From Bradyrhizobium barranii subsp. apii (GTDB lineage Bacteria; Pseudomonadota; Alphaproteobacteria; Rhizobiales; Xanthobacteraceae), in the NCBI RefSeq assembly GCF_011516635.5, contig NZ_CP096255.1, positions 4,214,501-4,278,500 of the forward strand: 64,000 nucleotides of DNA, in the 5' to 3' direction. Shown one piece after another: positions 25,609-33,614 of the stretch (its first letter is position 1; every line of letters starts with the position of its first letter). Under the pieces are notes generated by a model, which saw only the letters and a list, made by a program, of their open reading frames with translations, ran no database searches and was not told the DNA's origin. A program made the position numbers and the translations under genes.

Positions 25609-27819
25609 TCACCTCGCTAGTCTCCGGCGCGCCCCGGTGCGGCCGAACAAGGTCCGGAACGCGCTGACAATGGTGGAGGCGAACTCGGGATCGTTGATGT
25701 TCTTGGGGACGCGGATGAGTTGACGGTTGGCGGTCTGCCGCACGTTCCGCTCCAGCGCACGGAACAGGGCCGCATCGGCATCGGGATCCCAGAATGGCTG
25801 TCCTCGCGCGTCGAGCGCGGAGACGCCGCCCTCGGGCAGGAAGAAGCGCACCGGGCCGTCCATCTGGTTGAGCCGATCGGCGATCCAGCGGCCCATGCGT
25901 TCGTTTTCCTCGGCCGTGGTCCGCATCAGGGTGACCTGGGGGTTGTGGACGTGGAATTTGCGGCCGCGGTAGCGCTCCGGAATGGTGTCCGGGGCGCCGA
26001 AATTCACCATGTCGAGCGCGCCCACCGAGCCGACATAGGGCAGGCGGCTGCGGATGATCGCACCCAAGCGGTCGTCGGTTGCGGGGAACACGCCACCCAT
26101 CAGGAGATCGCAGATTTCCGTGGTGGTGAGATCGATGACGCCGGCGATCTGCCCGGAATCGACGAGCTTCTCCATTGAGCGGCCGCCAACGCCGGTGGCG
26201 TGGAACACGAGGCACTCAAAATCCTCGCGCAGGTCGGCCGCGATCTTCTGGACCGCCGGCGTGGTGACGCCGAACATGGTGATGCCGACCGACGGCAATC
26301 CGCCATCGCCGAGATCCTTCCGCGCGTGCTGATCGAGGCGCGCCCTGACCATGCCGGCCAGCGCATTGGCGCCATTGGCGAGCACGGCACGCGAGATCGA
26401 GTTGAGGCCCTGCACGTCGGTGACCGAATGCATCATGGTGATGTCGGCGGGGCCGACATAGGGTCCGACGTCGCCGGAGGCGACGGAGGAGATGATCAGC
26501 TTGGGCACCCCGACGGGGAGGGTCCGCATCCCCGGCGCGACCAGTGACGCCGCGCCCGAGCCGCCCGCCGAAATCACGCCGGCAATATTGCTCTGGCGTC
26601 GCAGCCAGCTGGCGAAGGCCTCGGCCATCGCGGTGACGGCGGCGCCGCGGTCGGGTCCGAACACCGCCGATCCGCCGCGCCCATGGTTCAAGGCGATCTC
26701 CTGGGCCGAGACGTCGCTGGTTGCGTGCCGGCCGCTGGTGGAGACATCGACCAGTCGCGTGCGCAGGCCGCTCCCGGCGATGATGTCGCGGATGAAGCGA
26801 AGCTCCGTGCCCTTGGTGTCGAGCGTGCCGACGACGAGCACGACCGGGGGTCCCTGCGTTTGCGCCGCGACCGGCTCGCGCCGGCGCCGGGCGGTCTCGT
26901 CGAGACGCGCCACCTGTGTCGAGAGCGTGCGGGCGGCGGCCTCGATGCGGGCGATCGGGACCGGCTGCGACCAGCGGGTGGGCGGTGTCGGGTTGGAGAT
27001 GTAGACACGGATCGGGCCGCCTGGACGGGACGGCTGCGGTGCGGCCTTCGCCCCGGTGCCTGCCGCCGGCATGTCGACGGCGGGCTCGAGCTCGGCGTGG
27101 AGGCCGACGCCGAGCAGGCGCTGCTGCAACCCCCGGTCCGCGGCAAGGCGCGCGGAATCGATGATGCGGTTGATGCGGCCGTTGACCATGATCGCGACGT
27201 TGCGCGAGACGGCCGTGGCCACACCGATGTTCTGCTCGATCACGAGCACGGACATGTCGCCGTCCTCGCCAAGCCGTACCAGCATCTCCTCGACCTGGGC
27301 GACGATGACGGGCGCAAGCCCCTCGGTCGGCTCGTCCATGATCAGGAGCTGCGGATTGGTGAGCAGCGCGCGGGAGATCGCCAGCATCTGCTGCTCGCCG
27401 CCGGAGAGCTGGCCGCCGCCATGGTCCTTGCGCTCGGCCAATCGCGGAAAGGTCTCGTAGATGCGCTCGACCGTCCAAGCCCCGCGCCGCAGGCCCGCGG
27501 CAAGCTGCAGATGCTCGTCGACGCTGAGCGAGCGCCATAGCCGCCGGCCCTGCGGCACGTAGCCGACGCCGAGCCGGGCTATGTGGGCGGGCGGCCGCCG
27601 GGTGATGTCGTCGCCGCGGACGCGGATCGAGCCGCCGCTGACCGGCACCAGCCCCATGATCGCCTTGCACAGCGTGGTCTTGCCCATGCCGTTGCGACCG
27701 ACCACCGAGAATACGCCGGCTTCGAGCGTCAGGTCCACGCCCTGCAGCGCATGCGAATGCCCGTAGTAGACGTCGAGGCCGCGGACTTCGAGGGCGGCGG
27801 AGCGGCGGACCTCATTCAT
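25609..27819 (-). CDS. LivF-type ABC ATPase fused to Tm-1-like UPF0261 domain
   Basis: A 736-residue fusion. Residues 1-245 are a branched-chain amino-acid type (LivF) ATPase: Walker A GRNGMGKTT (41-49), signature LSGGEQQ, Walker B LLIMDEPTEGLAP, and H-loop segment partly altered (VLVIEQN). A linker of about 80 residues, rich in Pro and Arg, leads to a UPF0261/Tm-1-like ATP-binding domain (about 325-735), with VVLVVGTLDTKGTELRFI, GVISAGGSGA, SSVASGDVGPYVG and FHATGVGGRSMEKL. The start overlaps the LivG stop by 8 bp. Fusion of a transporter ATPase to a metabolic domain suggests coupling of uptake to the first catabolic step, or it may reflect simple cotranslation. No internal stop or frame change is present. 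Confidence 0.9.
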   Translation of the reverse strand: MNEVRRSAALEVRGLDVYYGHSHALQGVDLTLEAGVFSVVGRNGMGKTTLCKAIMGLVPVSGGSIRVRGDDITRRPPAHIARLGVGYVPQGRRLWRSLSVDEHLQLAAGLRRGAWTVERIYETFPRLAERKDHGGGQLSGGEQQMLAISRALLTNPQLLIMDEPTEGLAPVIVAQVEEMLVRLGEDGDMSVLVIEQNIGVATAVSRNVAIMVNGRINRIIDSARLAADRGLQQRLLGVGLHAELEPAVDMPAAGTGAKAAPQPSRPGGPIRVYISNPTPPTRWSQPVPIARIEAAARTLSTQVARLDETARRRREPVAAQTQGPPVVLVVGTLDTKGTELRFIRDIIAGSGLRTRLVDVSTSGRHATSDVSAQEIALNHGRGGSAVFGPDRGAAVTAMAEAFASWLRRQSNIAGVISAGGSGAASLVAPGMRTLPVGVPKLIISSVASGDVGPYVGPADITMMHSVTDVQGLNSISRAVLANGANALAGMVRARLDQHARKDLGDGGLPSVGITMFGVTTPAVQKIAADLREDFECLVFHATGVGGRSMEKLVDSGQIAGVIDLTTTEICDLLMGGVFPATDDRLGAIIRSRLPYVGSVGALDMVNFGAPDTIPERYRGRKFHVHNPQVTLMRTTAEENERMGRWIADRLNQMDGPVRFFLPEGGVSALDARGQPFWDPDADAALFRALERNVRQTANRQLIRVPKNINDPEFASTIVSAFRTLFGRTGARRRLAR

Positions 27820-28594
27820 GGCCGCCTCCGAGGTAAAGCTCCTGCACCTCGGGATCGGACTCGATCTCCTGCGGCAGGCCTTCCTTGAAGATGCGCCCGT
27901 TGTGCATCATCGTGACGCTCTCGACGACGCGTAGCGCCACGTCCATGTCGTGCTCGATGATGATGTAGCCGATATGCGCCGGCAGCGAGGTCAGGATCTC
28001 GACCAGCTCGGCACGCTCGGTCGGCGACAGCCCCGCGGCCGGCTCGTCGAACAACACGAAGCGCGGCGCGCCGGCGAGCGCCAGTGCGATCTCGAGCTGG
28101 CGCTGCTGGCCATGCGCAAGCTCTGCGACGCGCTGGTCCTTCACGCCTGTGAGATGGACAGCCTGCACGAGATTGTCGGCCGCGCTCATCAGCGCGTCGT
28201 TCTGTCCGGGGCGCAGGAACGAGAAGCGGCCGCGCGAGACGCCGCGGCAGGCGAGGTAGACGTTGTCCTGGACGGTGAGACCAGGAAAGAGCGCTGAGAT
28301 CTGGTAGGTCCGGCGCAGGCCGCGGCGGATGCGCTCGTAGGGCGGGAAGTGGGTGACGTCCTCGCCGAAGAACCGGATTGTGCCGGAGGAGGGCGGGAAA
28401 TCGCCGGTGATGCAGTTGAACAGGGTGGTTTTTCCGGCACCATTCGAGCCGAGCACGGCGCGCCGCTCGCCGGGGCGCACGGTAATGGTGACGTCGGTGA
28501 GCGCAGCCAGCGCGCCGAACAGGCGCGTCACGCCGCGAAGCTCCAGCGCCGCGCCGGCGCCGACGGCTGAGAGGCGTTGCGCGACGCTATCCAT
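27812..28594 (-). CDS. livG: LivG-type ABC transporter ATPase
   Basis: A 260-residue ATPase of the LivG class. Walker A is GSNGAGKTT (49-57). The signature reads LAHGQQRQLE, a LivG-like variant of LSGGQ. Walker B is RFVLFDEPAAGLSP, and the H-loop His is in IIEHDMDVAL. The LivG-specific insert (YERIRRGLRRTYQISALFPGLTV) is present. It overlaps livM by 8 bp and the LivF fusion by 8 bp. It energises uptake with LivF through the LivHM channel. The ligand may be an organic acid, amide or aromatic compound and not an amino acid. Confidence 0.92.
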   Translation of the reverse strand: MDSVAQRLSAVGAGAALELRGVTRLFGALAALTDVTITVRPGERRAVLGSNGAGKTTLFNCITGDFPPSSGTIRFFGEDVTHFPPYERIRRGLRRTYQISALFPGLTVQDNVYLACRGVSRGRFSFLRPGQNDALMSAADNLVQAVHLTGVKDQRVAELAHGQQRQLEIALALAGAPRFVLFDEPAAGLSPTERAELVEILTSLPAHIGYIIIEHDMDVALRVVESVTMMHNGRIFKEGLPQEIESDPEVQELYLGGGHE

Positions 28595-29696
28595 GACCGG
28601 ATCCTTGACCAGATCCTCGGCCGTGACGTTCGCTTGAACGGGCCGCGCCGGATCGCTGGCGCTGTCGCCAGCTCTGCCAGAGCCCGATCACGCCGTCCGA
28701 GGACCAGAAGACGATGGCGAGGAAACCGAGGCCGATCAGCAGCCGGAAGCGGTTGCCGTCGAGCCCGAGCTTGACCAGGAAGTCGAGCGCGAAGGTGCGT
28801 AACAGCACGAAGATCAGCGCGCCGATGAACGGACCGATGGGACGCGTGATGCCGCCGACCACGGCGATGATGAGGATATCGATGCAGGCGCCGACGCTCA
28901 CGGATCCGGGCGAGATCTGCCGGTAGTTCCAGACCTGAAGCACGCCGGCCAGCGCCGCGACAAAGGACGCGAACGCGTAGGCGGCGACGCGGTGCGCATT
29001 GACGTTAAAGCCGAGCGCCGCCATGCGGCGGGGATTGTCGCGCACACCTTGCAGTGCCAGGCCGAACGGTGCGCGGGAGATGTATTCAACGGCGAAGTAG
29101 CACAGCGCAGCAACCGCGAGCACGATATAATAGAAAGGAATGTCGGCGCGCCAGTTGACGCCCCAGAAATGCGGCGTGGCGACGGTGTTGATGCCGGTAT
29201 GGCCGTTGAAGATCGCCCAGTTCTGATTGGTGAAGTAATAGAACGCCGCGCCGATCGCGAGCGTGATCATGATGGTGTAGATGCCCTCGGTGCGCACCGC
29301 CAGCGCGCCGCCAAGCGTGCCGAACAGGGTCGCGAGCGCGAGCGCCATCGGGACTGCGAGCCACCACGGCCAACCCAGGCTGATATTGGCATTGCCGCTG
29401 ACGCCGAACACCGCGACCATATAGGCGGAGAAGCCTGCGATGGTGAGCTGCATCAGGCTGACCATGCCGCCGTAGCCGGCGAGGAACATCAGGCTCAGCG
29501 CCATGATGCCGAGGATCAGCGTGGTCGCAAAGATCTCGATCAGGAAGAAGCCGTTGGCGATCAGCGGCATGATCAGGAGAATGGCCGCGACGATCCAGGC
29601 TGCAGGATTGTTGATCTCCGGCCATCCGCGCAAGGTGGGGCGCTGCGCGGCTACGGCGGGACGAACGGTGACGCGGGCGTCGTGGGCGAGCGACAT
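28587..29696 (-). CDS. livM: LivM-type ABC transporter permease
   Basis: A 369-residue inner-membrane permease with about 9-10 hydrophobic helices. The LivM core is visible in LMFLAGYGGMVSLMQLTIAGFSAYM, EGIYTIMITLAIG, and GLALQGVRDNPRRMAALGFNV (the cytoplasmic coupling loop). The C-terminus has a short Arg/Ser/Gly-rich tail. It starts 1 bp after the livH stop. It forms the channel with LivH. Confidence 0.92.
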   Translation of the reverse strand: MSLAHDARVTVRPAVAAQRPTLRGWPEINNPAAWIVAAILLIMPLIANGFFLIEIFATTLILGIMALSLMFLAGYGGMVSLMQLTIAGFSAYMVAVFGVSGNANISLGWPWWLAVPMALALATLFGTLGGALAVRTEGIYTIMITLAIGAAFYYFTNQNWAIFNGHTGINTVATPHFWGVNWRADIPFYYIVLAVAALCYFAVEYISRAPFGLALQGVRDNPRRMAALGFNVNAHRVAAYAFASFVAALAGVLQVWNYRQISPGSVSVGACIDILIIAVVGGITRPIGPFIGALIFVLLRTFALDFLVKLGLDGNRFRLLIGLGFLAIVFWSSDGVIGLWQSWRQRQRSGAARSSERHGRGSGQGSGHG

Positions 29697-29697
29697 C

Positions 29698-30708
29698 TCA
29701 GCGCCTCGCCAACAGGCCTTGCGGCCGGACTGCCAGTACCAGCACCATGATCAGGAAGGTCACGACGATGGCGTAGGTCGGGATGTAGACCGAACCGAGC
29801 TGTTCGGCGAGGCCGATGATCAGCGCGCCGAGCGCGGCACCGGGGATCGAGCCCATGCCGCCGACGATGACGACGACGAGCGAGGCAAGCAGGAAGCGGA
29901 TGTCTTCGCCGGGCGAGAGTGACTGGAAGGTGCCGCCGACGACGCCGGCGATGCCGGCAAGCCCGGCGCCGAGCGCAAAGACCAGCACGAAGACGAGCTG
30001 GATCCGCACTCCGGTCGCGGCCAGGATGTCGCGATCGTCGACGCCGGCGCGGATGATCATGCCGATGCGTGTGCGGTTGAGCGCGAGCCACATCGCCAGG
30101 CCGATCACGACGGAGGCGGCGAAGATCACCAGCCGGACCAGCGGATAGCGGAGATAGACCGGTTCGCCCGAGGATTTCACCGCAGTGACCAGCGGCAGCT
30201 CGATCGGGCCGATCAGCCAGTTCGGTGTCTGGATCTGATAGAAGTCGCCGCCGCAAGCCCACAGCATGAGATCGGCGAAGACGATCGAGAGACCGATCGT
30301 CACCATGGTCTGCCGCAAGTCCTGGCCCTCCATGCGGCGGAAGACGATGAGCTGAAGCAGGACGCCGACCAGCGCCGTCAGGATGAAGGCGACGATGAAG
30401 CTGAGGAGCCAGGAGCCGGTCGAGGCGCTGATGGCGTAGCCGACATAGCCGCCGAACAAATACAGCGAGCCGTGCGCGAGGTTGACGTTGCGCATCAGGC
30501 CGAAGATCAGGGTGAAACCGCTGGCGACAAGGAAGTAGAGGCCGCCGAGCGTGATGCCGTTGAACACGGCGTTCAGGAAGACCCGCTTGCGGCCGATCGC
30601 CTCTTCAAGTCCGGGCGGCCACACCGCCAAGGTCAGCCACAATGCAAGCGCGATCGCGACGATCACGATCAGGGCCCAGGCCGGATGACGTTCGACGAAG
30701 CGCGTCAT
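29698..30708 (-). CDS. livH: LivH-type ABC transporter permease
   Basis: A 336-residue permease from the ATG at 30708; the longer frame would add a charged stretch before MTRFVERHP. Hydrophobic helices start at WALIVIVAIALALWLTLAV. LivH signatures include FNGITLGGLYFLVASGFTLIFGLMRNVNLAHG and the coupling-loop segment LNRTRIGMIIRAGVDDRDILAATGV. The end, VLVLAVRPQGLLARR, is typical. It is the first transporter gene of the compact run that continues to the azoreductase remnant, so a promoter probably lies in the 239-bp gap upstream. Confidence 0.92.
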   Translation of the reverse strand: MTRFVERHPAWALIVIVAIALALWLTLAVWPPGLEEAIGRKRVFLNAVFNGITLGGLYFLVASGFTLIFGLMRNVNLAHGSLYLFGGYVGYAISASTGSWLLSFIVAFILTALVGVLLQLIVFRRMEGQDLRQTMVTIGLSIVFADLMLWACGGDFYQIQTPNWLIGPIELPLVTAVKSSGEPVYLRYPLVRLVIFAASVVIGLAMWLALNRTRIGMIIRAGVDDRDILAATGVRIQLVFVLVFALGAGLAGIAGVVGGTFQSLSPGEDIRFLLASLVVVIVGGMGSIPGAALGALIIGLAEQLGSVYIPTYAIVVTFLIMVLVLAVRPQGLLARR

Positions 30709-30947
30709 GTCAACTGCCTCATCGCCGCCTCGCACCCCCGCAAGCGGAAAGCGGGAGCGATCAGGCCACTTCGACCTCGCCCTGTCTCATGTTTTGAACG
30801 CTGGTCGAACAGCCTTGCGTAGGCTGCGTACCTCGCCATGGACGTGCGTCCTCCCGGACTTGCGATCCTCTTTTCGGGATCGCGTTCCGACCATCTTAGC
30901 GAGGGCACAAGGGGAGCGTTTGATCGTCAGTATCTTTTCGCGCGCTG

Positions 30948-31775
30948 TCAGGCCCGCAAAACCTTGGCGGCGCGGCGGTAATCGGTCGGCGCCATCCCGA
31001 CATTGGCGGTGAAGAAGCGTGTGAAGCCGCTTTGCGAGGAAAAGCCGAGGTCGAAGCCGATGTCGGCGATCGGTGCTTCGCCGGCGACAAGGGCTTCCAG
31101 CGCCTGTTCCATGATCAGGGTGTTGAGGTAGAGATGCGGCGTGACGCCGGTCTGGGTGCGGAACAGCCGGTAGAAATGCGGTCGCGACAGGCCGGATTCG
31201 CGCGCGATCGTGTCGAGCTCCATTTCGGCGCCCGGACTTTCAGACATCAGCTTGATGCATTTGCGCACGCGGAAGTCGGTGACGGCGCCGGCCGTGCGTG
31301 CGTCACGGGCGATCTCGGCCTGCTGCCAACTTTCGTCGTAGCAGATGTCGATCAGCCGCCGCAGCTCGGCATCGAGGCTGGAGAGTGACGGTGCGCCGCA
31401 CACAAGTGCTGCGGTTCGTCTGATGTGCTTGTCGAGTGCGACCGTGCGCTTGAACTGGGTGCGGCCGAAACGCAGGCGGTCGGCTCCGGGCGCGTCGGGC
31501 GCGAACCATTCCGGATTGACGTAGAGCACGAAGAAGATCGCGCCACCGTCGAGATCGGACGGCAGGAAATTGTGAGGCTCCCAGGGATTGACCGCAACGA
31601 TGGAGCTTTCCGTAAGGTCGTAGTGCCCGTTAGAGACGTCGATGCATGCGGACAGGCCGCCAACATGGAAGATCAGATGACCTTCGCGATGTGCGTGCAC
31701 GTTGAAGGGGCGGTTCAACTGATAGACCGTCGCCCGACCGAACCGGCCGTGAAAGACGGCAAGCGCCCGGCTCAT
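30948..31775 (-). CDS. AraC-family transcriptional regulator
   Basis: A 275-residue regulator. A strong ribosome site (AGGAGGGAAGG) precedes ATG 31775. The N-terminal half is a cupin-like sensor (HREGHLIFHVGG, AVNPWEPHNF). The C-terminal about 100 residues form the double helix-turn-helix of AraC/XylS proteins: LDTIARESGLSRPHFYRLF and DIGFDLGFSSQSGFTRFF, ending with GMAPTDYRR. It lies between the Liv binding-protein gene and livH on the same strand, so it is the likely activator of this catabolic locus in response to the imported compound. Confidence 0.9.
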   Translation of the reverse strand: MSRALAVFHGRFGRATVYQLNRPFNVHAHREGHLIFHVGGLSACIDVSNGHYDLTESSIVAVNPWEPHNFLPSDLDGGAIFFVLYVNPEWFAPDAPGADRLRFGRTQFKRTVALDKHIRRTAALVCGAPSLSSLDAELRRLIDICYDESWQQAEIARDARTAGAVTDFRVRKCIKLMSESPGAEMELDTIARESGLSRPHFYRLFRTQTGVTPHLYLNTLIMEQALEALVAGEAPIADIGFDLGFSSQSGFTRFFTANVGMAPTDYRRAAKVLRA

Positions 31776-31911
31776 GCCTTCCCTCCTGAATGTTCTTGTC
31801 TTTTCAGTCAGCGTTCAACAACCGGGGCGAGATTGCAAGAGCGCAAGATATCGCGCCTGCAAATCGCTCCCGGTTGCCGGAGAGCATGCGAAACGAGCGA
31901 CGGTGAATGCG

Positions 31912-33162
31912 TCAGTACTTCTTACATTCCGGGACCGTACGGCTCGGCAGTCCGATCTTGGCGAACACCGCCGGATCGTAACCGAGCGTCTGGTTCACGT
32001 TCGGGATCACCTTCACGACTTTACTGAACAGCGCACCCTTGCCGTCATCGACGACCTCGGTGACGAAGTTGGTGCCGATCGCCTGGCGGTTGGCGTCAAG
32101 CTTGATCTTGCCGTTCGGTGCGTCGATCTCGATCTTGGCCAGCGCCTCCTTGTACTTGGCCTGGTTGTTGGAAAGATCGCCATTGACCTCACGGAGCGCG
32201 AGGATCAGCGCCATAGTCGAGCCGTAGTAGTTGGTCGCAAGAAGCGACGGGCTCGGGAAGCGCTTGTTGGGTGGAAACGCGTCCTGATACGCCTTCACGA
32301 ACTTCTGCCAGCCCGGATCCTCCCAAGTGTCGGCTTGGCCGCTCGCCGCGATGGTGCCGACCAGCGCATTCTTGGCGTTGCCTTTCGAGGACAGGATGGT
32401 CTGGTCGATCATGATGGAGCCACCCATCAGATGCGCCTTGCCGCCCGCCTGCTGGTACTGGTTCAGGAAGTTGACGGCATCCGCACCACCGAGGCCGAGA
32501 TAGATCGCATCGACATCGTCGGGCAGCGCCGCGATGACGGAGGCAAAATCCTTGGTGCCGAGCGGCACCCATTGCCGGTTGGTGACCTGGCCGCCGGCGC
32601 CGCAGAATTCGAGCACAAGGCCGAACACCTGCGTATAGATGAAGGAATAGTCTTCGCCGACGGTCGCGATCTTGCGATATTTCTTGGTTTCATAGGCGTA
32701 TTTGCCGAGGCCGACCTGCCACTGCGCGCCGTCCATGTTGTAGCGGAAGAAGTTCGGGGCGGGATCGACATAGGTGGTTTCTTGCGCGCCGGATGCCGCA
32801 TTGATGAAGGTCAACTCGGGATGGGTCTTGGCGAAGTTCTTGACCGCAATGCCCTCGTCACCGGAGAGCGGCGACAGCAGGATCTGCACCTTGTCCTGCT
32901 CGATCAGCTTGCGTACGGCGCGCACCGCGGAATCCGGCGTCGCGTCGGTCGAAGCAACGATGAATTCAAGCTCTTTGTCGCCGACCTTCTTGCCAAGCAC
33001 ATTGAGCGCCGTCTGGTGGCCGCGCATGCCGTCCTCGCCTAGCACCGTGTAGGTGCCTTCCAGCGTTGCCGTGACGCCGACCTTGATCTTTTCCTGGGCG
33101 ATTGCCGCGCCTGAAAGGAAAAGGGTGCTTAGCGCGATCAGTCCCACACTGCATTTCAACAT
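31912..33162 (-). CDS. Liv-type ABC transporter substrate-binding protein
   Basis: A 416-residue periplasmic protein. The ATG at 33162 follows a GGAGG site and begins a Sec signal peptide (LIALSTLFLSGAAIA, cleavage before QEK). The mature protein has the type I periplasmic binding fold of branched-chain amino-acid binding proteins: IKVGVTATLEGTYTVLGEDGMRGH, ILLSPLSGDEGIAV, and FVKAYQDAFP. The divergent nature of the ligand pocket and the gene context favour an amide, urea or aromatic-acid-like ligand, but this cannot be decided. It feeds LivHMGF downstream. Confidence 0.9.
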   Translation of the reverse strand: MLKCSVGLIALSTLFLSGAAIAQEKIKVGVTATLEGTYTVLGEDGMRGHQTALNVLGKKVGDKELEFIVASTDATPDSAVRAVRKLIEQDKVQILLSPLSGDEGIAVKNFAKTHPELTFINAASGAQETTYVDPAPNFFRYNMDGAQWQVGLGKYAYETKKYRKIATVGEDYSFIYTQVFGLVLEFCGAGGQVTNRQWVPLGTKDFASVIAALPDDVDAIYLGLGGADAVNFLNQYQQAGGKAHLMGGSIMIDQTILSSKGNAKNALVGTIAASGQADTWEDPGWQKFVKAYQDAFPPNKRFPSPSLLATNYYGSTMALILALREVNGDLSNNQAKYKEALAKIEIDAPNGKIKLDANRQAIGTNFVTEVVDDGKGALFSKVVKVIPNVNQTLGYDPAVFAKIGLPSRTVPECKKY

Positions 33163-33614
33163 TTCATTCCTCCCTCTATGGCCAAATTTTTCGCTGAATT
33201 GGCGCGGCGCCGTGGCTCCCGAAAGGCGCCCGGCTGTTGAACGAAGGCTAACCGAAGTCGGATGCAGTGCACGTATGGGCGCATCGTGCGGCTTGACGGG
33301 CAGTCTCATTTTGAATGTTGCGGCGCAATTGGCTTCGCGGTGCAATAGGCGGCCGGCTTGCCCAATTTGCAGGGCGGTGCGTGAGCGGCACGATCCCCTC
33401 CGGTTGATCCGTGCACGGAGCCTGATCCAGCACAGGCCTGGTCCGGTTCAAAATCCCCAAGGGAAGGTAGGGTGGAAACAGCCCCCCGACGGCTGGATCC
33501 AGCTTGAATTTGCCGACAGGGTGCCACGGATCGCGGCCGGCCGGGCCTCGATCCCGGCGCCGCTATTCAACCTAGGGTGAATTTGCCCCGGATTTCCATT
33601 ACCATCTGGTGGAA
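33163..33614 (+). other. Divergent intergenic region, 452 bp, no gene seen
   Basis: This separates the minus-strand binding-protein gene and the plus-strand histidine kinase. It must hold both promoters. I see a perfect 12-bp palindrome, GCTGGATCCAGC, at 33492-33503 with a related CTGATCCAGC at 33420-33429, but no convincing -35/-10 pair and no protein-coding potential. Confidence 0.5.
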
